From NCBI GenBank assembly GCA_030595485.1, contig JAUVDE010000256.1, positions 1 to 5,482 of the forward strand: a stretch of 5,482 nt of DNA. The letters are read 5' to 3'. Of the stretch, positions 1-5,482 are shown in pieces. Made by a program: the position numbers and the translations under genes. Position 1 is the first letter of the stretch. Every line of letters begins with the position of its first letter. Under the pieces are notes generated by a model. That model ran no database searches, was not told the DNA's origin, and worked only from the letters and a program-made list of their open reading frames with translations. The stretch is from Draconibacterium sp. (lineage in GTDB: Bacteria; Bacteroidota; Bacteroidia; Bacteroidales; Prolixibacteraceae).

Positions 1-438
1 GACCAATTTAAAATGATTACTGCGGAAACTTCGTTTTTGGTACGAACCTTCTTTTTTGTGGTGTTTGGTATGACGCTACCTCTTGCATCGCTGCTTAGCT
101 GGAAGGTATGGCTAATTAGTGTCGTATTTTTGCTGGTTACATATGTTTTACGTTTTGGCTTGTTTTATGTGGTTGAGAAAAAAGATACTATGCCACAAAC
201 TTTTATTGCCCCCAAAGGATTAATAACCATTCTTCTATTTTTTGCCATCCCCGAGAATCTTAAACACGAGGGTTTCGAAAGTGGTGTTCTTTTTGTTGTA
301 ATTATAGCAACCAGTATTATTATGGCCTGGGCTTTAATTTCGAATGGAAATAGAAATAAATTGAACAGAGACGGAGAAATGGATGATGGCGGAGTATTGG
401 AGGAAAGCGCTGAAATTGTAGATTTACCCTTAGATTAA
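1..438 (+). CDS. Cation:proton antiporter, C-terminal part (5' end outside window)
   Basis: This is the end of a membrane antiporter that exchanges Na+ or K+ for H+ across the inner membrane. The frame is open from base 1 (D-Q-F-K before the first Met at base 13), so that Met is internal and the true start lies upstream. Visible features are a hydrophobic helix around FLVRTFFFVVFGMTLPL, a second around WLISVVFLLVTYVLRFGLF, the segment APKGLITILLFFAIPE, and a last helix around GVLFVVIIATSIIMAWALI. It ends in a hydrophilic acidic tail of about 35 residues, presumably cytoplasmic. The TFFFVVFG and PKGLITILLFFAIP segments match what I know of the last helices of Bacteroidota Na+/H+ exchangers (Na_H_Exchanger family, CPA1/CPA2). 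Ion specificity and any regulatory domain cannot be judged from this fragment. The next gene starts 4 bases after the stop, which suggests cotranscription. Confidence 0.78.
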   Translation, partial: DQFKMITAETSFLVRTFFFVVFGMTLPLASLLSWKVWLISVVFLLVTYVLRFGLFYVVEKKDTMPQTFIAPKGLITILLFFAIPENLKHEGFESGVLFVVIIATSIIMAWALISNGNRNKLNRDGEMDDGGVLEESAEIVDLPLD

Positions 439-442
439 TAAT

Positions 443-844
443 ATGGCACTTATAACAATTAAAGAATCTCATTTTGTATCAGATTTGGCGGTATTAAAAA
501 GCCGTTTAGAATCGGAAGGAATTGAGTGTGTTTTGAAGAATGAACTCACAGCACAAGTAATAAGTTATATACCGGCATTTTTGGTTGAATTACAAGTTGA
601 TGAAATAAATTTAGTACGAGTAGAAGAAATTATGGCTGAAACTGGTGATTCTGTTAAAGAAGGAACCAAAGCTATATGCCCCGAGTGTGGTTCAAAAAAG
701 ATTAAGCTGAAACTGTCGGTATGGAAAAAAGTTAAATTGTATTTGGCAATATTTTATGTCGCCCTTGGTTCGAATGTTCCGCTAGATAAGTTATTTAAAC
801 AAACAAAACTTAAATGCAGAAACTGTGGAGCAGAATTTAGTTAG
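443..844 (+). CDS. DUF2007-like protein with C-terminal zinc ribbon
   Basis: This is a 133-residue protein of unknown role. Residues ~2-68 resemble the DUF2007 ('putative signal transducing protein') fold: a short strand, a helix around SDLAVLKSRLESEGIEC, the stretch VLKNE, then a strand and helix ending near MAETGD. The C-terminal part carries two zinc-knuckle pairs, CPEC (C79/C82) and CRNC (C125/C128, followed by GAEF), which would together bind one Zn2+. Between them lies a basic then hydrophobic stretch, about residues 94-114, including LYLAIFYVALGSNVPL; it may be a membrane-associated segment or a buried helix. There is no signal peptide, so the protein is probably cytosolic or attached to the inner face of the membrane. 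The ATG follows tandem stops (TAATAAT) of the antiporter gene, consistent with coupled translation. The DUF2007 assignment is from memory of the family; the zinc ribbon is seen directly. Confidence 0.75.
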   Translation: MALITIKESHFVSDLAVLKSRLESEGIECVLKNELTAQVISYIPAFLVELQVDEINLVRVEEIMAETGDSVKEGTKAICPECGSKKIKLKLSVWKKVKLYLAIFYVALGSNVPLDKLFKQTKLKCRNCGAEFS

Positions 845-902
845 GAGACGAGATCGGGTTTATTATCCAGCCAGCTCAGTATCTTCAATAAATATTAATC
901 AC

Positions 903-1712
903 TTACAATTCTACCTGAAACCAAAGTTTTAAAGGTTCCATTCCAGGTTGCGGGCTACCACTTGGGCGAGAACCGCCTCCTGATTTTCCACCACCCATTC
1001 CACCGCTGCCACCACGACCACCGCCGCCGCCGCTTCGACCACCACCACCTCCTCCGCCACTACCACGCATTCCGCTGTTTGGTCTGTTTCCTTGCATGTT
1101 ATTTGTAGATATTGAGCCGCTTTCAATTCCCAAAGAAAATAGATTTTGTCCAGGTTCAATTGGTATTTCTGCGAGTGGCATTTTTATCTCTAATATCAAT
1201 TCGTTTGATTGATTTGGACCAAGGTCAACACGAATTGGATCTTTTATCAGATTACGATAAAACACAAATTCATTCCCGTTTTTATCCCAGGTAACTTTAT
1301 TATACGTAGCATTAATTGCTTTAGGCAAATCTTGTGCTCTGGCCGATGTATTCTTTCCATTTTGGCTATTCATCGAAGCCATATTTGTTTTTTGTTTTTG
1401 TGCGCGTTCAATTTTAAGTTGGTACTGCTTTTTCTTTTTCCCGGTTGGGTCGAAATAAATAGTTAGTCCACCACGCATAATTTTCATGGAACTTTCGCCG
1501 TCGTGAAAAACTGCTCGAATAAACAAGTTTGTATCGTTATTAGCAATTTCGAAACCGATGTTTGTTTTTTTGTCGTAGTTGGAATATACAGGATTTGCAA
1601 ATTCGTTGGTTTTTGGTGCAACATATATTTCACTTTTGTAAACAGGAAGTTTGGCACACGACGAAAAAAATACAATTGCGGAAAGAAGTACTAAAAAAGA
1701 GATAGTTTTCAT
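903..1712 (-). CDS. Uncharacterised lipoprotein with glycine-rich tract
   Basis: This is a 269-residue predicted lipoprotein. The N-terminus is Lys-2 plus a hydrophobic core, then FFSSC with the lipid-acceptor Cys at 19. After a short linker, residues ~35-200 form a mixed beta domain with the segments NNDTNLFIRAVFHDG, MKIMRGGLTIYFDPTG and a basic KKKKQYQLKIE. Similar segments occur, as I remember them, in unnamed Bacteroidota lipoproteins next to TonB-dependent receptors; the layout hints at a CBM9/DOMON-like sandwich, but I cannot confirm that. Residues ~208-258 are a low-complexity Gly/Ser/Arg/Met tract. The protein then ends in a strand-like PLKLWFQVEL. It is the last gene of the receptor operon, 33 bases after the DUF4249 gene. 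The ATG is chosen because it places the lipobox correctly. The Cys is followed by A-K-L-P, not acidic residues, so surface export is uncertain. No enzyme motif is recognised. Confidence 0.8.
   Translation of the reverse strand: MKTISFLVLLSAIVFFSSCAKLPVYKSEIYVAPKTNEFANPVYSNYDKKTNIGFEIANNDTNLFIRAVFHDGESSMKIMRGGLTIYFDPTGKKKKQYQLKIERAQKQKTNMASMNSQNGKNTSARAQDLPKAINATYNKVTWDKNGNEFVFYRNLIKDPIRVDLGPNQSNELILEIKMPLAEIPIEPGQNLFSLGIESGSISTNNMQGNRPNSGMRGSGGGGGGGRSGGGGGRGGSGGMGGGKSGGGSRPSGSPQPGMEPLKLWFQVEL
939..1091 (-). repeat. Low-complexity Gly-rich coding tract
   Basis: This part of the lipoprotein gene encodes residues ~208-258, mostly glycine with interspersed Ser, Arg, Met, Lys and Pro. It includes an uninterrupted run of seven Gly after GS and the segment SGGMGGGK (236-243). 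On the plus strand it reads as imperfect CCN/CCA/CCG triplets, clearly more GC-rich than the flanking DNA. Triplet periodicity means slippage would change length without breaking the frame. Confidence 0.9.
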
Positions 1713-1745
1713 TGGAATTATTTTTTTATAGGTTACTTATATTTT

Positions 1746-2639
1746 TTACCATCCATTTGTTGGCGCTGAAGTTCCTTGTTTCGCTACTTCAAAATAAACA
1801 TTTTGCGAATTGAATGCACTAAAAATGCCAAGCCCGTTTTTAATGTTGGTAGGCGGTTCGTTTAAGTCGCGCGAATCTTGCTCCAGGTTTTCGTACAAAT
1901 CTGCATATTCCTGGTTTACACGATAAACTTTAACTGCATATTTACCCCAATATTGCATATCGAAAAAGTTAATTTGATGGGAGCTTTCACGAGTTGGAAA
2001 AGTAATTCTATGAAATGCCCCTCTTCCAACACGTCCAAATTTACCTCCTAAATCGGGGAATATCGATTCCTGATTATTTTCAGCATTTTCAATAACTACA
2101 AAATGTAGTTCTCCGTTTGGATTATCCCAGAGTACTTCTAGTTGGATTTCTCTCTGCACTGCCATCAAAGCTTGCATTGCACCAAACTCCGGGCGTCCTG
2201 AATAAGGATCAATTTTAATTTCAGGTAATTCAATAACGGCATCCGACATGAAAACACCTTCAGGCGATTCTGGAACTTTAGTGTTGCCCGATGCAGATTT
2301 ATCACCTACAATTGCTTCTATCGAGAATTCATCATCGGTTTCTATAATCAAGTCGTCTCCCGGATAATGGTATGTTCCGGTGTCGCTGCTTGATACCAGT
2401 GTGTACGCAATATCGTTTTTATAAAGTGTAATTATTGCATCGTTAATAGGCTCGCCCACCGAATCTGCTACCGATAATGGAACTGCATTTCTAATTCTCA
2501 CGTCATGGACAGGTTCGTTTGCATATAAATATGCCTGTAAAACAAACCGTTCGTCGGGTGTGTAAATGCTTTCCTCTTCGCACGAAAAGAGGGTTGCAAA
2601 GGCTAGGATGGATATTGTAAGTTGTATGTATTTTTTCAT
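1746..2639 (-). CDS. DUF4249-like outer-membrane lipoprotein
   Basis: This is a 297-residue predicted lipoprotein. I chose the ATG at 2639 over an in-frame ATG ten codons upstream (2669) because MKKYIQLTISILAFATLFSC is then a standard type II signal peptide with the lipid Cys at 20, and the region before it (AACAATTATT) is A/T-rich as usual in this phylum. Cys-20 is followed by EEES, like the acidic surface-export signal of Bacteroidota lipoproteins. The body starts with a beta domain (RFVLQAYLYANEPVHDVRIRNAVPL, then NDAIITLYKND, GTYHYPGDD and FSIEAIVGDKSASGNTKVPESPEG), typical of DUF4249: repeated strands with a VPxxPEG end. The C-terminal half holds aromatic and Asn-rich strands and ends NGLGIFSAFNSQNVYFEV. 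DUF4249 genes commonly sit directly after a TonB-dependent receptor, as here, and the product is likely its surface partner. Ligand unknown. The family call is by pattern. Confidence 0.83.
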   Translation of the reverse strand: MKKYIQLTISILAFATLFSCEEESIYTPDERFVLQAYLYANEPVHDVRIRNAVPLSVADSVGEPINDAIITLYKNDIAYTLVSSSDTGTYHYPGDDLIIETDDEFSIEAIVGDKSASGNTKVPESPEGVFMSDAVIELPEIKIDPYSGRPEFGAMQALMAVQREIQLEVLWDNPNGELHFVVIENAENNQESIFPDLGGKFGRVGRGAFHRITFPTRESSHQINFFDMQYWGKYAVKVYRVNQEYADLYENLEQDSRDLNEPPTNIKNGLGIFSAFNSQNVYFEVAKQGTSAPTNGW

Positions 2640-2679
2640 AATAATTGTTTTTCTTGTCTCAATACTCATTTCTAATAAT

Positions 2680-5154
2680 CTAAAAGCTGAAATTTAGTGA
2701 CACATTTGGCGTTGCTCCCAAATAGGTAACATCGTTTATAACCATTGGTAACTCCTGTAAATCGAATTCGCGATACCAAATGTTTGTACGGTTGTAGAGG
2801 TTGAAAATGGAGAACCCGGCATCCATATTAACATTCCCAATTTTGAAAAGGTAGTGCGCTGCAATATCCATTCGGTGGTAGGCTGGTAAACGTTCAGCAT
2901 TTTTAGGCCCAACGCTAATGTACGAAAACTGACGACCATCTAATAAATCAATCTGATATTGCGATTCGGGCGCAGTATAAGGTTTGCCCGAGCCATAAAC
3001 CCATGTTGACGAGAATCTCCATTTAGGGTGAGGCTCCCAGTTGGCAACGGCCTTAAATTCATGTGTCTGGTCGTGTAGTGCAGGGAATGGATTTTCTTCG
3101 TTTAATCCCTCGAATTTATGTTCTACTTGCGCCAGAGTGTAGGTTAACCAACCGGTAAATTCACCTTGTTTCTTCTGAAGCAGGAATTCAATTCCTTTTG
3201 CTGTTCCATTGCCCGAAAAGAAAAGTTGGTCGAGTTCAATGTCATTTCTGCGATAACGAAGCGAGAATTCCGATAATCCTTCGAGGGTTTTATAATAGGT
3301 TTCTACATCAAAAAGGAACATATCATTTTCTATACTTCCGCCTAAAATGTAGTGCCACGATGATTGTACATCAACCAAATCGTTGTCGGCAATCAACCAG
3401 AAATCGCGCGAACCTTCCGTTACATTTTCATTAATAACACGGTTTACAAACTGGTTATATTTTCCCGTGGCTCCTTTAAATGATAAATGGTCGGTGGCAG
3501 AATATTTAAACGATAATCGGGGCTCGATATAAGTTTGTCCGGTTACATCGTAATAGTTAGCACGAATTCCTGCATTAACTTCCAGTTTTGGAGTTACTTT
3601 CCAATTATCTTGTGCGTAAAGTGTGGTTAAAATACCAGTTTCGTCACGATTTAAGATAGATAAAGTATCGTCTCTTATAAAATCGTAAGTAACGTTGGTA
3701 TGCGAAAAGTTTAACCCGAATCCAAGTCGGTGCTGATTTGAAGCCTGCCACTCATTATCCAGTCGAAATGAAATCTCGTTAACATCGTTGTCCTCAAAAT
3801 TCCCCATTGTACGCCCGTTTATCAAGGTGTCTGCTCCCAAATCGTATGTATTATTAATAATCTGTTGGTTATAATTGCTGAAATAGTGTGAATAAGCACC
3901 CATTAAATTTGAATAGAATTTAGGGTTCCACTGTCTCGACCATTTAAAACTCATTCCCTGGTTTCCCCAGTCTGTATCTTCGTCTCGTGTATTAGCTATT
4001 GTCCGACTTGGAAAATTTTCATTTTGACTTTCAATTGTACGGATATTTTCCGAATCTTCAAAAAGGTTATCTTTTCCGCTGTAGAAACTTAAAGCGAGGT
4101 TGTCTTTTTCGGTGGGGCGATACGATATTTTACCATTTAAATCATAAAAATAAAATGTGGGGCGTGTTGTGGTAACTTCGGGTTGTTCAAAACTACCAAA
4201 ACCTCCGCGTCCTCCACCTGGTCCACCGCCCATTCCTCCACTTGGCATTGCAGGCATTTCTGGCTGTTGCGTTTGTTCTGCATTGTTCTGCGAAAGCATA
4301 TCATAAATTTTATTGTACAACCCACTTTCCATAACGTCGGTGTACGAGCGTCTTCCGGCAAGTAAAATAGAACCTTTTCCGCCGAGAGGAACTTCAATAG
4401 TTGTGTGTGCATCTAAAAGGTTAACACCGCCACTCATATGAAGATTATTGGGGTCGCCGGTTTTTCCCGTCAGGTCAACTACACTCGAAATTCGCCCCCC
4501 ATATTTTGCCGGGTAGCCTCCTTTAAACATTTGAATGTCTTTAATTGCATCAGCATTAAACGCACTGAAAAAACCAAAAAAGTGGTCAACATTGTAAACG
4601 GTCATTCCATCTAAAAGCACCAGATTTTGGTCTGGTGTTCCGCCACGAACATACAAACCTGATGAGCTTTCGTTGGTGCCGCTAATTCCGGGCAATAACT
4701 GCAAGGAGCGAAAAATATCTACTTGTCCGAAACTTGGTAGTGTTTTTAAATCTATTGGCGAAACACGAACGGCGCTCACTCCTTCAGTGGCTTTCATCAT
4801 TTTATATGATTTTGCTGTCACAAAAACTTCATCGATTTCGATGTTCGATGGTTGCATTTCAATTACTAAACGCCCTTCAATTTTATCGAGGTCAACTTCC
4901 ATTTCAATGGCGTGGCAGCCCACATAAAAAACATTTAAAGTAAATTTCTTTTCAGGAAGGTTTAACAGTGTGAAAAACCCATCAACGTTTGTTGCTGTTC
5001 CAATTGCTGTACCTTTTATCACAATATTTGCAGCGGGAAGCGTCTCTCCATTTTCAGCATTTTTTACCACTCCCGTTAATAACAGATTCTGCGCAAAACT
5101 ATTTATCGTGGAAAATGAAAATAGTATTGCCAGAATAATCAGAATTTTCTTCAT
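2680..5154 (-). CDS. TonB-dependent outer-membrane receptor, carboxypeptidase-regulatory-like N-domain
   Basis: This is a complete 824-residue outer-membrane transporter, energised through TonB-ExbBD, that would bring a ligand into the periplasm. Residues 1-21 are a signal peptide (MKKILIILAILFSFSTINSFA|Q). Residues ~24-100 are a CarboxypepD_reg-like beta-sandwich (GVVKNAENGETLPAANIVIKG, then GTATNVDGFFTL). Residues 107-114 (IDEVFVTA) look like a TonB box. The plug spans ~125-228, with LQLLPGISG, YVRGGTPDQNLVLLDGM and GGYPAKYGGRISSVVDL. The rest is the 22-strand barrel, ending in NVSLNFSF with the terminal Phe used for BAM recognition. An extracellular-loop-like insertion at ~298-324 is Met/Gly/Pro-rich. 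It is shorter than typical SusC (~1000 residues) and is partnered by DUF4249 rather than SusD. It leads a three-gene operon. The stop is TAG. The substrate is not deducible from sequence. Confidence 0.95.
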   Translation of the reverse strand: MKKILIILAILFSFSTINSFAQNLLLTGVVKNAENGETLPAANIVIKGTAIGTATNVDGFFTLLNLPEKKFTLNVFYVGCHAIEMEVDLDKIEGRLVIEMQPSNIEIDEVFVTAKSYKMMKATEGVSAVRVSPIDLKTLPSFGQVDIFRSLQLLPGISGTNESSSGLYVRGGTPDQNLVLLDGMTVYNVDHFFGFFSAFNADAIKDIQMFKGGYPAKYGGRISSVVDLTGKTGDPNNLHMSGGVNLLDAHTTIEVPLGGKGSILLAGRRSYTDVMESGLYNKIYDMLSQNNAEQTQQPEMPAMPSGGMGGGPGGGRGGFGSFEQPEVTTTRPTFYFYDLNGKISYRPTEKDNLALSFYSGKDNLFEDSENIRTIESQNENFPSRTIANTRDEDTDWGNQGMSFKWSRQWNPKFYSNLMGAYSHYFSNYNQQIINNTYDLGADTLINGRTMGNFEDNDVNEISFRLDNEWQASNQHRLGFGLNFSHTNVTYDFIRDDTLSILNRDETGILTTLYAQDNWKVTPKLEVNAGIRANYYDVTGQTYIEPRLSFKYSATDHLSFKGATGKYNQFVNRVINENVTEGSRDFWLIADNDLVDVQSSWHYILGGSIENDMFLFDVETYYKTLEGLSEFSLRYRRNDIELDQLFFSGNGTAKGIEFLLQKKQGEFTGWLTYTLAQVEHKFEGLNEENPFPALHDQTHEFKAVANWEPHPKWRFSSTWVYGSGKPYTAPESQYQIDLLDGRQFSYISVGPKNAERLPAYHRMDIAAHYLFKIGNVNMDAGFSIFNLYNRTNIWYREFDLQELPMVINDVTYLGATPNVSLNFSF
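4192..4260 (-). repeat. Met/Gly-rich insertion inside the receptor barrel
   Basis: This stretch encodes receptor residues ~299-321, preceded by a polar NNAEQTQQP stretch. It reads EMPAMPSGGMGGG, then PGGGRGGFG. It falls early in the barrel region between strand-like segments and is probably a disordered extracellular loop. Its SGGMGGG (305-311) is identical to residues 236-242 of the last lipoprotein of the operon. Confidence 0.85.
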
Positions 5155-5218
5155 AGAAATTGTTTTCAGTTTGATTGACTTTAAATTTTATATAAACTAA
5201 TACAGACGTGGTGCGTTT

Positions 5219-5237
5219 AACCCTACCAAGGAAGGTT
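5219..5237 (-). other. Imperfect stem-loop in receptor leader
   Basis: Read as minus-strand RNA, AACCUUCC pairs with GUAGGGUU around a 3-base loop: six consecutive pairs including one G-U, one mismatch, then one more pair. It lies about 65-83 bases upstream of the receptor start. No U-run follows it, so it is not a terminator. It may be chance. Confidence 0.25.
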
Positions 5238-5264
5238 GAAAGTTTTGAGTTTTAGTTGGGTGAT

Positions 5265-5280
5265 GCGAATTCCAATTCGC
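5265..5280. repeat. 16-base hairpin, 7-bp arms
   Basis: GCGAATT (5265-5271) and AATTCGC (5274-5280) are exact reverse complements separated by CC. With one bulged C the pairing extends by AT/AT on the outside. It could be a protein-binding dyad or part of a repeat family; no function is shown. Confidence 0.75.
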
Positions 5281-5328
5281 CATTTATTTTTTAATTTTAA
5301 TATCAGATTACCCCCCGTTTCGTCCTTG

Positions 5329-5342
5329 CCCGATAAATCGGG
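5329..5342. repeat. Hairpin arm 1 of the cloverleaf element
   Basis: CCCGAT (5329-5334) and ATCGGG (5337-5342) are exact reverse complements around AA. Confidence 0.8.
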
Positions 5343-5354
5343 TCAGCGGTCTCC

Positions 5355-5382
5355 ACTGTCCCCCTGAATTCAGGGGGACAGT
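5355..5382. repeat. Perfect 28-bp palindrome, arm 2 of the cloverleaf element
   Basis: ACTGTCCCCCTGAA (5355-5368) is followed immediately by its exact reverse complement (5369-5382), with an EcoRI site (GAATTC) at the centre. Weaker pairing continues outside it (GGTCTCC against TTGGAACC, with mismatches). There is no spacer and no T-run on either side. Confidence 0.95.
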
Positions 5383-5386
5383 TGGA

Positions 5387-5412
5387 ACCGGAAGCTCCGA
5401 AGGAGTAACGGT
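5387..5412. repeat. Hairpin arm 3 of the cloverleaf element
   Basis: CTCC (5395-5398) and GGAG (5402-5405) pair around GAA. Outside an internal loop, ACCG (5387-5390) pairs with CGGT (5409-5412). Each helix is only four pairs, so this arm is weaker than the other two. Confidence 0.5.
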
Positions 5413-5449
5413 GGAAACAGGGGGTATTTCAAAATCTAAAATTCACAAA

Positions 5450-5482
5450 GAAATTTAAAGTTAAATCTTGTGCTTTTACAAG
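5450..5482 (-). promoter_or_regulatory. Weak candidate Bacteroidota-type promoter
   Basis: On the minus strand, CTTG (5482 down to 5479) is followed after 21 bases by TAAATTTC (5457 down to 5450). The known phylum consensus is TTTG, about 19-21 bases, then TAnnTTTG, so this matches 3 of 4 and 5 of 6 fixed positions. It lies at the window edge in A/T-rich DNA where chance matches are common. If used, the receptor mRNA would have a leader of about 290 bases that includes the cloverleaf element. Confidence 0.2.

Larger units (their letters stand above)
5309..5426. repeat. 118-bp cloverleaf inverted-repeat element (REP/MITE-like)
   Basis: The ends are inverted repeats: TACCCCCCGTTTC (5309-5321) against GAAACAGGGGGTA (5414-5426), 12 of 13 positions matching, with CC/GG pairing resuming after a 2-base mismatch. 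Inside are three more dyads: 5329-5342, 5355-5382 and 5387-5412. A closing stem with three arms gives a cloverleaf. The element is GC-rich between A/T-rich flanks, has no coding frame, and begins and ends with TA, which could be a TA target duplication of the kind IS630/mariner-type elements make. Known alternatives are REP/BIME sequences moved by a RAYT (TnpA-REP) transposase, or a structured mRNA leader. The inverted repeats are seen directly; the mobile origin is inference. Confidence 0.55.
5155..5482. other. Gene-free upstream region of the receptor operon
   Basis: I see no convincing coding frame in these 328 bases. On the minus strand it is the leader and promoter region of the receptor operon. 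From the ATG outward it contains an A/T-rich stretch to ~5205, an imperfect stem-loop at 5219-5237, a 16-base hairpin at 5265-5280, an A/T-rich spacer, and a GC-rich multi-hairpin element at 5309-5426. It ends in another A/T-rich stretch with a weak promoter candidate. No run of T directly follows any hairpin on either strand, so none qualifies as an intrinsic terminator. The transcription start is not determinable; a poor -7-like match (TAGTTTAT, 5199 down to 5192) lies near the gene but has no well-spaced TTTG partner. Confidence 0.7.

Noticed and set aside
845..902. Possible terminator between the convergent genes
   Set aside because: I searched both strands for a stem followed by a T-run and found none convincing. 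Termination here may be Rho-dependent or lie inside a gene end.
929..1159. 76-codon minus-strand frame rich in Val, Ala and Glu inside the glycine-rich lipoprotein gene
   Set aside because: It is the shifted-frame reading of the GGN triplet tract. The overlapping frame has a lipobox and beta-domain features, while this one has only repeat-derived residues.
1112..1694. Several plus-strand open frames of 60-85 codons opposite the lipoprotein gene
   Set aside because: They are antisense shadows of the lipoprotein gene, with Phe/Cys/Ile-rich improbable composition and no recognisable domain.
2640..2669. Ten-codon N-terminal extension of the DUF4249 protein (start at 2669)
   Set aside because: It would put MSIETRKTII before a complete lipoprotein signal peptide and leave only 10 bases after the receptor stop. 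The start at 2639 gives a normal signal peptide.
4673..5200. Plus-strand frames of 69-84 codons opposite the start of the receptor gene
   Set aside because: They lie antisense to strongly conserved plug and signal-peptide sequence of the receptor and match nothing I know.
5309..5426. tRNA or other known structured RNA suggested by the cloverleaf outline
   Set aside because: Arm lengths, a 28-bp spacerless palindrome and the absence of a T-loop (GTTCRA-type) or CCA end do not fit a tRNA. I recognise no riboswitch core.
1..5482. CRISPR array, toxin-antitoxin pair, phage genes or retron-type system
   Set aside because: There are no regularly spaced direct repeats, no reverse transcriptase, nuclease or integrase motifs, and no small paired genes.

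Overview
The window looks like a Bacteroidota chromosome, probably a marine or anaerobic Bacteroidia lineage such as the Marinilabiliales/Prolixibacteraceae; that lower rank is an impression only. The reasons are a TonB-dependent receptor with an N-terminal carboxypeptidase-regulatory-like domain, a DUF4249-type lipoprotein beside it, A/T-rich start regions without Shine-Dalgarno sequences, and AT-rich intergenic DNA. The genes form two convergent groups that meet at about 845-902.

Left group, plus strand. The window opens inside the last ~146 codons of a CPA-type cation:proton antiporter (1-438). Four bases after its stop comes a small protein (443-844) with a DUF2007-like N-terminal domain and two CxxC zinc-ribbon knuckles. 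The two are probably cotranscribed. No functional link to the right group is visible.

Right group, minus strand, read from right to left. A complete 824-residue TonB-dependent outer-membrane receptor (2680-5154) is followed after 40 bases by a DUF4249-like lipoprotein (1746-2639, start moved inward from the longest frame). After 33 more bases comes a second lipoprotein with an unusual glycine-rich tract (903-1712). The gaps leave little room for internal promoters, so this looks like one operon for an outer-membrane uptake or surface system. By analogy with SusC/SusD, the receptor would be the TonB-powered channel and the DUF4249 protein its surface partner; the substrate cannot be read from sequence. 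The receptor and the distal lipoprotein both carry Gly/Met-rich low-complexity segments that include the same heptapeptide, SGGMGGG.

Upstream of the operon, 5155-5482 has no gene but is rich in structure. It holds a 16-base near-palindrome (5265-5280) and a ~118-bp element (5309-5426). That element is bounded by near-perfect terminal inverted repeats starting and ending with TA, and encloses three further inverted repeats, one of them a perfect 28-bp palindrome. The layout is a cloverleaf and suggests a REP/MITE-like repeat or a structured leader. It is the least explained part of the window.
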